From Amoebophrya sp. A120 (lineage: Eukaryota > Sar > Dinophyceae > Syndiniales > Amoebophryaceae), in assembly GCA_905178155.1 (NCBI GenBank), contig CAJINV010000004.1, forward strand, positions 2,502,228 to 2,566,227: DNA of 64,000 nucleotides, given 5' to 3'. Shown here in pieces: positions 1 to 12,300 of this stretch. Each line of letters opens with the position of its first letter. Positions within the stretch are counted from its first letter, which is position 1. Made by a program: the position numbers and the translations under genes. The notes under the pieces are model-generated. The model saw nothing but the letters and a program-made list of their open reading frames with translations. It ran no database searches and had not been told where the DNA came from.

Positions 1-2440
1 TGACCGCGGCGCCCGTCGTGCCCGCTGGCGCCACGTTATGGATGTGTCAGAATCGAAATCGTCAAAGTTGAAATAACTTGTAATGCATAAAATGCAACGC
101 AAAGATTGCCTCTATTGCAGAGGACGCAACGGATGCAGATTGCAACCCTGTCGAGGGGTAAAAATTGAGCTGCTAAAGTAGCCTGACTACAAAAGGCGTC
201 TTCCTTACCCAAGCAGCATTACAAACTGGATTTCAGTTCTACCCAAATTTGTCATGCGCCACTTGAAAACTAGGCGCCAACTGGTATCCGTTTTACGCAT
301 CACAAATTATTTCAACTCTGACGATTTCGGTCCTGACACTTCCATACACGTTCACTGTGGCGTCAAGCGTCGGGTAGGGAAACAATCCCTGCATGGCCAT
401 CTTCACCAGGGCGTCGATGTTCTGGGCGCCCGGTGGAGTGGTGAGGCTGTTGGTGTTGATGGAGGTCACGGCTTGCTTGGTCGTGCACAGCAGGTCCTCG
501 TGAATCATTTCGGCGTAGTAGCACGACTGGCACTATCAAATGCAAAAATGTCTGGGTCTGGAAGAATGCAACTTGTCATGCTAAATCTGAAGCATGCAAA
601 AATCTGTGTTGCATGCTTAGCACAAGTCGTCCACTTTTGACCAAGTCGGGAGGGAGTTTCTCATGCAGGATAGGCATGAGAAAGATGGCACGCAATCTGT
701 CATGCTAGGTCCTGCATTCCAGATCCAGACCTCATGGGTCATGGAAAAGCTTCATGACAAATCGCGCACCCTTCCAGACCCAGACATTTTTGCACTTGAT
801 AGGTACGTGGGAAGGGCTTGCGCTTCGCAGGACGTGACGCAGTCTATCAGCGCCGCGCTGGCCAGACTCAGGCACGCGGTGGACGACAAGCAATTCTGAG
901 CGGCCCAGGTGGGGTTCATGGAGGCGGCCCCGCAGGTTCCCTGGAAGTTTTTCCAGGCGGCTTCGCAGGCGCCGCCTTGCGTCGTCGCCAGGAAGGCGGC
1001 CGGCGCCGTGGGCGGGGAGTAGGTGTCGGGCCAGGTCTATCAAAAGGAAAAATCACCCCTCGTCCCCATTATATCAAAAGAAAGTTTCTGACGCTGGACT
1101 TGATGTGTACACAGATCAGGTCTGTCTTGCAGTAGAGGACTGCAACAGGTAGCCCATATTACCAAGCCTAAGTAGAGCAGGGCTTTGACGTAGGCGGGTA
1201 GCATGGCAGATTTGTACTCTGTAGGCCCCATAGCTGCATCACAAACCGCCTGCATAATGCGGCGGAGTCGCTGGATTGGCCTTCTCGCAATACAGAGACG
1301 ATTTGTGTGGTGCACGAATCAGCATCACAAATTTTCAGAAGTATTTCTTTTTGGTATAATGGGGAGGGGGGATTTTTTCTCACGATAAGGTCTTCAGGCA
1401 CTGCAGGTCCGTCTGGGCCTTGGTCACCTCGGCCAACGCGATGGAGCTGAACGTATGAGAGTGCACAACTCCCCCTCTCCTTCATTTGAATGGCATAAAC
1501 GGCAACACAAGTGCTGGCATAAATGCAGCTTTTGCAACATGACAAACTCGCGACCGAGTTGAGTGCTGTTTCGGCTTCCGAAATCTGTCATGCAAGATGT
1601 GCCAAAGAGAAAAGGGCGGACTTGGTATTTTACATGACAAATCAGGGGGAGGGGGAGTTGTGCATTGTCATAGAACGACACGCCGTGCGAGAATTCTTGG
1701 CAAACGTGGTAGATCTGGTACATCTATGAAATGCAAAAATGTCTGGGTCTGGAAAAATGCAGAGGTTTGTGATGCAGCTTTGGCATGACCGAGAAGGTCT
1801 ACCATGCACGCCGTAGTATGACAGGTTTTGAGAAGGTCTCCGAATGCGTCATCCGCATGACAAAGCCCTTTTTTCGGTGGCCGGACATGTGCACCTTTTG
1901 GCTTACATGCATGACAGATTTTTGTGTGATGTGACATGCGCATCATAAGTTGCATCTTTCCAGACCCAGACATTTTTACATTTGATATCATCGCCATCGC
2001 GCAGTAATTCGAGTCGTTGTGCAGGTAGCACGTGCCGGTGGACCCCTTCTGGGCAGCCCACGCCGTCGAAGCCGCCTGGTAGCCGCCGCTAGTCGCTTGG
2101 CACACCTCGTTGAACGATATGCATTGCAAAAATATCGCACGTAGTATATTATTCAATTAAATTGCATTACAAAACATGATCTCAAGAGCGGAATTGCAAT
2201 TTGTTGTAGTGCTAAATCAGGATAGAAAAATTATAGATTTGATGTCATGCGCGACTGCGATTAGCATTAGTACGAGACTACGAGTGCGATACTTTTACAC
2301 AGCATAAACTTGTTCGCGAAGCAACTGCACTTCTGCACGCCGGTCAGCGAGTCGCAACTGACGCCGGAGGTCATGCCAGCAGACTGGTAGGCCGCGGCCT
2401 GAGCGGTGGCCACGATGGACGCTGTGGAGGTCGCATTAAC
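1..2440 (-). CDS. Cys-rich, Ala/Thr-rich secreted-type protein, partial at both ends
   Basis: I do not recognise the family. Seven exons can be joined on the minus strand (2307-2440, 1988-2117, 1673-1724, 1388-1453, 802-1037, 347-533, 1-36); all introns between them are introners, and the frame is kept at the junctions checked. The predicted chain has about 230 residues with spaced cysteines (e.g. VCQATSGGYQ, GTCYLHNDSNYC, CLSSTACLS, DCVTSCEAQ) and small or polar residues, the composition of an extracellular or surface protein. The 3' end lies beyond base 1. At 2441 a normal acceptor (TTCTCCAG on the minus strand) shows that another exon lies upstream. A candidate is near 2600-2660, but its donor and the start codon could not be settled. 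The next gene is also Cys-rich, which suggests a small cluster of secreted proteins. Confidence 0.6.
37..346. mobile_element. Introner, family G
   Basis: A 310-bp TAT...ATA element between CACGT repeats (32-36, 347-351). It separates the two most downstream exons visible in the first Cys-rich gene (DATVNV joins APAGTTG). Confidence 0.85.
534..801. mobile_element. Introner, family A
   Basis: 268 bp with GTCTGGGTCTGG inverted ends. Flanking repeats are GGCAC and GGTAC, one mismatch. The junction reads ALPTYQSCYYAE in the first gene. Confidence 0.85.
1038..1387. mobile_element. Introner, family D
   Basis: 350 bp with C-rich/G-rich inverted ends and an AGGTC duplication on both sides. Host: first Cys-rich gene, joining CLKTWPD. 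Confidence 0.85.
1454..1672. mobile_element. Introner, family B
   Basis: 219 bp, TGCACAACTCCC inverted ends, exact GAACG duplication. The spliced frame reads HGVSFSSIALAE. Confidence 0.88.
1725..1987. mobile_element. Introner, family A
   Basis: 263 bp, flanked by ACATC and TCATC. Host: first Cys-rich gene, joining CAMAM to MYQIYHVC. Confidence 0.82.
2118..2306. mobile_element. Introner, family C (diverged)
   Basis: 189 bp with recognisable GCAAAA-TATCGCAC and GTGCGATACTTTT ends; flanking repeats have decayed (AACGA, AACTT). The frame is kept: CFANKFNEVC. Confidence 0.75.
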
Positions 2441-4930
2441 CTGGAGAATATCAATTCGGGTACAGCAACAATTCTACTATTTTTTATATTTCAACTAACG
2501 TTGTATTATACTTCCCGGCTTCTTACTGATATGCATCTTCTCCTTTTTATATATCAATCAGGTTTTCTTGTTATTGCGAAAACTCAAAACTATCATGATG
2601 AACGCCGCAGGAGCAGGTTATTGATGGAAGCTGCACAGGGCGCCGCAGTCGACAAAGGCAATACTGAGTGATTACTTCTGTACAACTTTTGCTGTCAAAA
2701 CTATTTCGAGGCGACGAGCTCAAAACTGTTGAAGTTTTGAAATTTGAGGCCGGGGAGCGAGTGAGCGGAAGACGCAGTTTTTATCGGCTGAGCAAGCGAG
2801 CTCGCGCTCCATTTCTAAGTAGTGAAGATTGTTTTACTTGTTCCACAACCACCATCACCAAAAAAATGGGCGGGCACATCCTTCCACACCGGGCAAAAAC
2901 AAAAACGAGGCGCACATCTCCTGGGCGCGCAGAACTGCGAAAAAAAATATATTTAGAAATGCAAAGACCGTAATATTTGTGGGAGATACTAGACTTAGAG
3001 AGGCTTTTATTTGCGTGTATAATTAAACAAAGAAAACTCGTTAGTGCGCTTGTTACCTCAGCCACCAGGCCCGGCAGAAGCACGGCCGACAACACCAAAG
3101 AACCGGTCTTCTTCACCATTTTGACGTTCTTTCCTTTACTGCAACACAATCTACACAACTCTGAGGCTGCAGCCAACACTTCGTTGCTTGTGGGGAGATT
3201 TTTTGGAAGAGTGAGTTTACAAGTTTTGAAGATTTTTGTTGTGCAACTACTAGCAAAGAACCTCCTCTACGTACAACCTACTTGGGTAGAAATTGTACTA
3301 CGCTGAGTAATTCTAATTGTTGTTCGTGGCACTGTTTTTTTTTTTTCGAAATTGATTGCAACGTGCGTTTCAATGTAACAAGAGGACACCACGCAAATGC
3401 ACTGCCAACTATGCGGCCTCTGCAGCGCCCCCGTCGTGTTCCTTGTTTTCTTGCTGCACGAAGACGATTATTGTACTACGTTAGCACAGGATATTAATAG
3501 GAAAGCGCAAGAATTTATATATTCTTGTATGCTGACGCACGAGGATTTAAAAATTGCGCAATGGTGCACGAAACCGAGGAAGTTTATGTTGCAACCGTGG
3601 TGCACGAGACGCTCTAGCAAACCGAGGCTGTGGAAAAAAGCTTGTTGTCATCGTCTATAGACGGAAATCGTGGCGCACGAATATTATGAAACTACCGAGG
3701 AAGCTCGTTCGACATCTACTTTGGGACCGATATCGATTTTATTTCATTTTATCGATATTGGCTTTATTCGTCACAGTCTTTATTTTTCTACTCCCGTGCG
3801 TCGCACGTCGTCCTTGTCCAGGAGCTCCTGCACGTCCAGCTCCTTCTCCTGCACGGGAAAAATGACACTGCCCGTGTGCTTCAGTTTCCGCATAAAAATC
3901 AAAGCGCAGCTGGTGCATCCATCGTGTAGATGAAGACGCCGCGCGCAGTGAGTTTTTTTGTACGTTTTTTATTCTACTTTTTTCACGAAGAGCGTTTTAT
4001 TACTTTATTTTCAGAAAGCACAGATTAGAAGGATGCACCGCGTCAAAGAAACACTTCGTTGGCTTTCTACAAAACATGACTCAGGCTGATACTGAAATAA
4101 ACTAATGTTGTAGGTGATACTAGAACTACGGATGAAAAAATCGGACATCATAAACGCATCGGAAGTAGAAAAAGTGCTTCACTGTAATCACTGTAAGTGT
4201 GCCGTGCGTCGCAAGTGTATTTATTTTCAGCACGAAAACCCGCCATGCGTGCCTGATATGAAGGGAAAATCACAGGCGGGCTGAAAATTATGCCCTCTCT
4301 TGTTGCATGTAGTGTACAACTAGCGGCACGACAAACACGTCTACTTTTGTGCTGCATCCCACGCATCGCAAGTTTTATTTTACAGTGAAATAGGTTTTCC
4401 TAGTTTAAAATGGACGTCGTCGATATGAGAGTAGACGAAGTGAGCTTGTTGTAGTTGCGCCAGTCGCGGCGACCTCCTGCGTCCGACATCCTGCGCCACA
4501 AGCGCCACTTGACGTCCTCCAGATGCTGCATATAGACTATAATACGCAAGAACGGATACAAAAATTTGAGTACACTACTTTACGTTTTTGAATGTTGAAG
4601 ATGATACTACTTTAGTTGTACTTACACGATTGGTGGGTGGTACTGTTCAGCTTCAAATCATGGCGAAAGAAATTATACGAAAAACCAGAAAAGCAGAAAT
4701 GAGGAAGACAGGTAGTAAATTGTGTAAATGTGTAAATGTTATTGGCAAACTGTGAAGTATTAAAACTACTAAAATACAATATTCGCGTTCAAATAATTCC
4801 AATTTCAAATTTTTTCGGATAGAAGAGCCTCTTGCTCGACTTCTAGACACTCGAATAGAATGTCTACTTGGAGGGCAAGGTCACTGCACTAAAGCCATCG
4901 GCTCTCCTGCAGCTTACTGCAAAGCCAAAC
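2441..4930. other. AT-rich stretch without a supported gene
   Basis: About 2.5 kb of AT-rich sequence between the two Cys-rich genes. It must hold the 5' exon(s), 5' UTR and promoter of the first gene. Fragments near 2600-2660 read as short Cys-containing peptides but I could not phase them. No repeat, introner or RNA gene was recognised. Confidence 0.5.
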
Positions 4931-5220
4931 TATGGAGTTCTCAAACGTTAATACATGGATAGCTCTTATGTGAGTTTGCGAAGATGCTGATGCAAGAAGT
5001 AGAGAAAAAGTGAAGGGCAAGGGGGAAAGAACAAAAGTCTGCCCTCGCGCATCTTGCATAAAAATATACAAAAAAAATTGCTTTTGCTTTTCTCCATGCG
5101 TTGTACTAGCGCTTTACAAATTTGTCATGCGAGGTACTAGCTTGATGATCTTCGTGCAGGACGATTTATTTGCATGACAACAGCAAACCATATAAAAATG
5201 AGTTTGAGATCCGTCTGATA
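4931..5220. mobile_element. Possible introner, family F (degenerate)
   Basis: The left end TATGGAGTTCTCAAACGTTA is clearly family F. The right end (AGTTTGAGATCC...GATA) is weak and no target duplication is visible. If spliced, it changes the C-terminus of the small Cys-rich gene. Confidence 0.45.
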
Positions 5221-6777
5221 AGTAGCCAGGAACAACCCGGCCGCTGCAGCCACGACAGACAGGAGCAGCGTCGTCTTGGAGGGACCCGTGGCCGCGGCGG
5301 AGGAAGAGAGAAGGCTGGAATGCGTCGGAGGCGCGGCCCCGCATTGTTGCGTGTACGCGGCGTCCATCTCCGCGTCTGACGGCTGGTTGGCGTCGTTGGG
5401 GTTGGCGTTGCGATAACAGGTGATGAACATTTTCGCCTCAGGGTAACAACCCGCTTTGCAAACCACGGACATAAAGTTATCGAAAGGAAAAATCCCCCCT
5501 CCCCATATCAAAACAGAATTTCTAATGCTGGATTTGTGTACACAAATGCGCGTTGGATTGCAGAAAGGCATTGCGGCCAGATCCCCAGCCCTAGGTAGGG
5601 GCGTCTGGGTCTAGTTTTGTTCAGCATTACTACAAACGGCTGCCCTCTAGCAGGACGCCCAACAGCATGCGAAATCGCTCCCGTAACGGGGCGAAAGCTT
5701 CTGCCCTTGTCTTCTTTCAAGACAAATGTGATCTGTGACCATGACCTAAAATCAGCATACACAAATTTTCGGAAACCTACACTTTCAATATGGGCAGGGG
5801 GAGTTTTTCTTTTCAATAAAATTCAAACTCCGGCACCGCGCTCATGTCGGTCGTGAGCGCATTGTCCTGGCATACCGTATAAATCCCTTTGCAAGCATTT
5901 TCACAGGCATATGGAACGGCTCTCAACCGCTAGTACATTGATTGCTGTTTTGCATGATTTTTTTGTGATACTGAAACCACAAAGGCAGCGACCCATAGGG
6001 CACCTGCTTCCCGCCACGTGGTACTAAGTTGGCCTCCTTGTCACGGAGTCAGGCACGACACCAAAGCCGTCTGATCATCACACTCCTCGGGCGCTGATTT
6101 TGTGAGGCAAGAATAGCGAAAGTGAAAAAGAAAACAAGCAAAAGGGCGAGCTCGCGCAGCTTGCATTACAAATTTGGCGCAGATTTAGTTTCCGCGCTAT
6201 TTCCAAGCGGCTCGAGAATATCTTGTCATGCGAAGCATCTACTTGGTCGTCGTGGGGCGCTGGAGGGTGAAGGTGATCCTTCTTGTCACTTCGCATGCTA
6301 AATCATATCAATGTTAACGTTTGAGAATCCCATAAGGCAGGGGCGGCCGGGTTGGTCATCATGACCCCCATCATGCCGCAAAATTGTCCTACGTTCAAGC
6401 CAGAAGTCATGCTCGTGCCCGCAGCCGGCAGGTATAAGAGGGCACAACTCTTCCTGCTCCCCCTCATTTGGAATCAAGAACTAGCATAAAAACAGACAGG
6501 ATGGCAAAAGTGTATGCTCTGTATGACAAATGAGTGAGTACTTCGATGGAGCTCAGTGCTGTTCCTAGTGCTGCTCCTGGTGCTGGTTCTGAAACTTGTC
6601 ATGCAAAATAGTTTTTACTAAAGGACAGTGATACTGATCATCATTACTGACAACGTGCAGCAGGATTGCGCTTTTGCATGACATCAAATGAGGGGGACGG
6701 GGAGCAGTGGCGTACTCGGATAGCAGGATCGAAGTTCCCAAGAGGGAGGAACACGCGAGGGTTTTGAAAATCCGCAT
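5137..6777 (-). CDS. Small Cys-rich protein with signal-like N-terminus and C-terminal hydrophobic segment
   Basis: Family not recognised. Start ATG at 6775-6777 opens MRIFKTLACSSLLGTSIL, a plausible signal peptide. Exons 6723-6777, 6335-6432, 5819-5909 and 5137/5221-5477 join in frame across B, F and D introners. The mature part has regularly spaced cysteines (QFCGMMG, ACENACKGIYTVC, VVCKAGCYPEAKMF, TQQCGAAP). Near the end, TLLLSVVAAAAGLFLAT is a single membrane span or possible GPI-type signal. Read straight through, the frame stops at 5137. If the weak F introner at 4931-5220 is spliced out, the last residues change and the stop is near 4864. A longer upstream exon is also possible, because an introner pair (6786-7338) lies immediately 5' of the ATG. 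Confidence 0.6.
5478..5818. mobile_element. Introner, family D
   Basis: 341 bp, flanked by AAAGT and AAATT. The junction reads VPEFEFMSVVCKAG in the second Cys-rich gene. Confidence 0.82.
5910..6334. mobile_element. Introner, family F, enlarged
   Basis: 425 bp against the usual 240; an extra stretch in the middle suggests an insertion. Exact AGGCA duplication; the spliced frame reads AAPACENACKG. Confidence 0.82.
6433..6722. mobile_element. Introner, family B
   Basis: 290 bp, exact GCAGG duplication. It interrupts the signal peptide (GTSIL joins PAAGTS). Confidence 0.82.
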
Positions 6778-6785
6778 CGTTCTCT

Positions 6786-7338
6786 TATCAAATGCAACTA
6801 TCAAATGCAAAAGTGTCTGGGTCCTCTGGAAGGTTGCAACTTGTGATGCTGCATTTGAATTTATTGCATGAGCAGCAAAGAGAATGCAATTTTTGCTACG
6901 CAGAGAGGACATTTGTCATGCTCACTAGGCATCAAGATGCCCTCAAAAAATCTGTGATGCTAGGGCATGCATCACAGACATCATTTCATGGCTCATGGAA
7001 AACCTGCATGACAAGTCGCAGAATCTTCGAGACCCAGACATTTTTACATTCGATAGCAACTATGTCCGGGTCTGAAAAGTTGTGATGCTACTGCTATCTG
7101 CGTGTTGAAAAACAATCCCTAGTTCTGAGACAGGATAAACTTTTGAAAGGGACAGCACAAACACAATGCGCAACTACCATAAAGAAATCGCATTTTTTCC
7201 TGCCAAAGCTTGTCGCACCTGGCGTTCATCCTCTTCATGCATAACAGCTTTTTATAAAAACATTGTTTCACTTTCATCCGAAATGCCGTGCAGCACAGGT
7301 TTGCAATCTTCCAGAACCAGGCATAAATGCAATGGATA
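6786..7338. mobile_element. Introner, family A, outer copy of a nested pair
   Basis: The left end TATCAAATGCAAC is interrupted after 13 bases by a second A element and resumes with TATGTCCGGGTCTG at 7061. The right end is CTTCCAGAACCAG...GGATA. Without the inner copy it is about 290 bp. It lies directly upstream of the ATG of the second gene, so it sits in the 5' UTR or an upstream exon. Confidence 0.75.
6799..7055. mobile_element. Introner, family A, inserted inside another A
   Basis: 257 bp with complete ends and an exact GCAAC duplication (6794-6798, 7056-7060), inserted in the terminal repeat of the outer A element. Confidence 0.88.
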
Positions 7339-9229
7339 TTTATCTCCTTTGAATGTTTCGGATAATTATACGGCGCGGTAGGCAGCTCTCGGGGAGAAGA
7401 CGCCAACACCTGATATGTTCAATTTTTTTGGTTCATAGAAATAGGACCTAGTCGATACTTCTTAATTTTACATGTAGGTACCTATAAACGCACTTAACAT
7501 GATAAATTCAAATTACAATTTGAAATTTCTGAGTATGAGCGAGCAACGCTCCACCTCCGACAAAAAAAATCCAACTCACCAGCTGATCCGAGTAGACGTT
7601 TAGGATGAAATCCGAGAAAAGTGAAGACTCCCGCGGCGCGCTCTTCTGGTTCTGCACCGATACTGCTGTATGGGGGTGTCAGGATCGAAATGAAATTAAG
7701 TTTCTGAGTTAATGTCCTGAAGAAAACGGCACAGAGGTCGTTGCACAAAAATAAACGCTTGAGGGGATGATGTTGACCAAGATGTTGAACTACTGGGAAG
7801 TTTTAAGTAGTGGGGGTTCAGGTAGTTCTCCTTTTTACTTTAATCGTAGGGTTGAATTGTTGTCCTTGTCGCTCCGAAGAACGCGATGTTGACAAGAATG
7901 TTCCTGGAAACATTGATTTTTTCGTGTCCATCACCAGCATCAGTGCTAGTACGTCGACGACGAGAATACATTATAACAATTTTTGTGCTTTTTGAAAAAA
8001 GCGATCTAAGTACCAGCATGCATGCTCCTATTGGACGGCATATTAATTTAGGTCCTCCTCGTCATTGTTGTATTGGCGGACGTTATTTTTAACGGGACGA
8101 GGACAGAAGAGCAGCAGCTTCTTTCTTGTTTTTTTTGTTTCCCCTTGTCGTGTACGAAGATACTAAGAACGAGTAAAGGGCCAGGTGGTGCATCTGTTAT
8201 TTCACCGACATAAAGAACTGTGTACTATGTAGTTCGTGGCTGGGACGAGTTCTATCGCCTGATCGTTGTCAGATACAGATTCACTCCACCGAATATTAAC
8301 GTCATAGTTCCGTCAAGCAAGAGTAGAACCGAGTCAATTTCTGGTGAAACCAGCACATCAACACCGACGTAAATCAAAAAACCACGAAGTCAACAGTGAA
8401 GAACTTCTCGAGTCGTATCCACAGCCAAGAATGTGGATAGACATGCACAACCAGAGTGAAGCTTTAATACTGTCATCTAATACTATTCTACAGATACATT
8501 TATAAAATTCCGCGGAAAAGAAACGAATGATACTAGCTAAGTAGCAGGAGGCGGAGATATTATTCCTACATATTTATACGCATCCTGCTCCACCTTGTAC
8601 GTTTCCTTTTCGGGCGACACTAGTACAACTCATACTTTGAAAATTGACACTCTACTCCCCGCTGCGTAGTGGTCTTTTGAAAAAACTACATAGGAAACAA
8701 GAACGGAGTGAATGCGACTACAAAATTGGTGTAAGTACTACTTGATAGTTTGACGCGAGTAATATATAACGTGAAGACGGTACTTACTTCTTCTTGACTA
8801 CTTCTTATATCTCAAAGTATAGTGAATGTAAAATAAAGTGAACAATGAAACCCCTAAAATAGAATAAAATGAAAACGACGTAATACAAGATTGGGTAAAA
8901 AGTTTTTCGGATTTTGTTCCGTGTTTGGTCGTCAAGAGGCCAAGCGATGATCTGCTCCAAAACTAGTTTAATGAAAGCCAAAGGCGCCGGTGCTGGCAGC
9001 AAAAGAAGGAAGGGAGGCAATGCGAATGCCATGCCGCGTCCGCGGCGCAGCAAGGTACAGCTGATTTAGTTGTAGGTTCGGCTGGCCGATGCAGAGAATA
9101 AATCTTCTTCAAGCTGCGTCTGACTGACAGGAGACTACATCTAGATTCTTTCACCGCATAATGAACATAGTGCAGCATTATATTCCATCAGCTGCGCAGC
9201 ACTTGGGCAAGTTGTAGGCCTTGATTTAC
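7339..9229. other. Intergenic stretch, no supported gene
   Basis: 1.9 kb, AT-rich, between two minus-strand genes. It should hold the promoter and 5' UTR of the small Cys-rich gene and the 3' UTR of the four-TM gene. No conserved ORF, introner or RNA gene was seen. Confidence 0.5.
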
Positions 9230-9379
9230 TATGCAATGCAAAAGCATCGCACTCGTACAAATGCATATACAAATTTCCTCAGGATGAGGAATAAAATTTG
9301 CAAATGCTGATTTACCTTAAAAAAAGATTTGTAATGCATGATTGCAATTACCACGAGCACGATACTTTTGCACAGCATA
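9230..9379. mobile_element. Introner, family C, at a stop codon
   Basis: 150 bp, exact TTTAC duplication. On the minus strand the duplication contains the TAA stop of the four-TM gene, so the element lies at the start of the 3' UTR and the stop survives whichever copy is kept. Confidence 0.85.
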
Positions 9380-9380
9380 T

Positions 9381-12300
9381 TTACACCACGTTGTCAGCGT
9401 CCTCGTCCCCGGCGACCGCTTGAGCAGCCGGCGCCGCAGCTTGCTCACCGTTTGAGGACTCGGGAACAGCATTTTCATCCGACCCAGCAGCCTGTTATAA
9501 TATCGTAGCAGATTCATTGTCATGATGTTATTTACTTAATATCACCTTGGAAGTAGAAGTACAACCGCGGCCGCTCTTCGATGATGCATCAACTCGCAGA
9601 AGACGTGCGTCACAAGCACAAGTTAGAGCTTGGACACCCATTAGAAAGAGCAGGCGCGAATTTCAAGCGAATTTCAGCGCAAACCCAAAAGCCAACGTCT
9701 GGTGGCCAATCACGTGGCCACCCTGTTGTCGGTCCCATGCCCTTCCGAGGGACGCAAGGAAATTTGCTGCGTTTCCCGTGCCTCACCATCGAGCGGGGCT
9801 CTTCGCTTTCGATGCGACAGGCGACGGCTTGGAAACTGCCACGGCGTCAACCATGAGCAGCAGCTTTTTGCGCCAGATGCGAAACTTTTAACGCCGTCGC
9901 GCACAATCGCAGCCACTTTCTCATCATACCACGCGGCTTCAGATGTAACTTTTGAATTTTGCTAAAGTTGGACCACCAGAATACCATCGGGCTAAGCGTT
10001 TAAAGGCATGCCCACCAATCAGGGCGGTATTCTCGATTTGCGAATTCACAAAGGTGACCCGTGCGAATTTGCAAAAGCTGCCTCTGCGAATTTAGAAGAG
10101 TGACCCTTGCGAATTTCGCGCGAATTTAGAAAAAAACGCAATTTCAGGTCGGTCTTTCGAAATTCGCGAGGGCCACTTTTCTAAATTCGCGCGAAATTCG
10201 CGAGGGCCACTTTTCTAAATTCGCAGAGGCAAAATCTGTAGACCAAGTCCCGAGGCCTTGTGTTCCAAAATGCACAGATTTGTGCTCACCTGTCGCAAGA
10301 GCAAAACTCTTGGCACCCGAGGACAACTCAGGGGGAAGGGAGTGCAATGGATGCCCTCCCTGTCCATCGCGCGCGAGCTGGCTCTGTTCCCGGTGTGGCG
10401 CGATGGTGCTCCTAGGTGGGGCACATTAGTGCAGCCACTGGGCCCAAAACTCGGGCACAGACCAAGGCGCCCGGCGCGGAAAGATTTTGCTGGCTTTGCC
10501 CCTCCTCGTCGGGACACCAAAAAGCCGCTCTTCGATGATGCATCCACTCGCAGAAGACATGCGTGACAAGCACAAGTTCGCAGCACGCTCAGCTAAAAGT
10601 ACTGTTTTTCTACTTCCCTCGTGCTGGACCGGGAGTTATATTATTTAGAAAGCAACAAAACAAAAATTAGCTTATATATGAAGTCGTAGATTTATTACAA
10701 CAAGAACAAGTGAAAAACGAGAATTTTTTACCACCGCCGGAGCCGCGGCCGGAGCCGCAGCTTCCCCTTCTTTGCGCATCACGGTCATGTCAATGACAGG
10801 AGGTCCCGCGGCGGCGGCGTTTTTGGAAACCGGCGGGCCACTATGGGAGTGCACAACTCCCCCTCCCCCTCATTTGTCATGCTTAACAGACTGCGCTACC
10901 GAGCCCGGGGGGGTGTGGGGTCCGAGGGGTGCACAAAGCACAGCCCGGAACACCCTCATTTGTCATGCAAAATACCAAATCCAAGCGCTGCCCTGCGGCA
11001 GTGTTCGCATGACAGAATCCGGAATCTTCCCAAACAGTACTACATTACGCGCATGAAGAACCTGTCATGCACGACAGGCTCCGTAGGTGCGGGTGTCTAT
11101 ATTGCTGTCCATGCAATAGTACAAATGAGGGGGAGGGGGAGTTGTGCGCTGTCATAGCCACGTCCGTCCGGCGCCATCATGGCGTCAGCCCCCACCAGGC
11201 CTGCAGCGCCCGCCTATCGTGAGTAAAAATGTCCCCACACCAGAGTCAAGATGGGAAATCCGCTAGACAAATCCATAAGCTTCGGCTGTTTATTCGCATG
11301 ACAAATTTGGACGCGTAGTGTAGTTCTGTTTGAGCTAGGTAAGCAGCATTACAGATCTAGTTTCTCATGCTGATCGGCGCATTACAGATTTCCAAACCGC
11401 ATTAGAAAATGCTTCTCAAGGGGCTTCGCATGAGAAATATTTCAACCACGCAGAGTTGCATGACAACTGTGGTTTGGGGACGTTTTTACACAGGATACCG
11501 CCACCAGGAAGCTCTGGAACACGTAAATGTAGAAGCCGCCAGCCATGTACCAGCTGTCCTCGATTTTATACGAGCCCGTTCTTATGGGGTTTTCAAGCGT
11601 TTTTACATGATTCTCAACTGTTTTTGCATGATTTGTCATGCAAAATCACTATCAAGAACATTGCCACGATCAAGCTACTTTTAGCATGGCAAACTTTTGA
11701 TGCGCTAAATCAATAGCACTAGAATCCGCACCAAATCTGTAACGCAAGACGCGCAAGGTTTAGGTTCTCCCTGTCCCTCTGCTCTCATCAGTGCTATTCT
11801 TGCATTACAAATCTATCGTAACAGTTGAGAATGTAAATACGTTTGAGAACGCCATATCCGTCGCCGCGTCATCCACAGCCTTCGCGATCGCCTCCACGCA
11901 TTATGACAGTGCACAACTCCCCCTCCCCCTCATTTGTCATGCAAAATACCAAATCCATCCCTTTCCCTTAAGCACTCCTTGCATGGCAGATTCCGGAAGC
12001 TGAAACAGCCCTAGACTCCCGGTTGCGAATTTGTCATGCAGAAGCTGCATTTTTGCCAGCACTTGTGTGGCAGCCGGTTACATATGCCCTCCGAATCAGG
12101 GAGTAGAGGGGGAGTTGTGCACCACTGTCATACGCAGCTAAACGGAAACAGAAAAAAGGTCACGACGGCAAACAGGAACAGCAACGCGCCACTGCCGGCA
12201 ATGGCCATGCCAGCCATCTTTCCCGGGTTCCCGTCCCGCGCGGTTACCACATATCAAAGCGAAAAAAGCCCGCGCCTCATATCGGAAACGGAAGATGCGC

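Noticed and set aside
9570-10578. LTR retrotransposon suggested by the 55-bp direct repeats
   Set aside because: Repeats are too short, with no primer-binding site, polypurine tract or reverse-transcriptase ORF between them.
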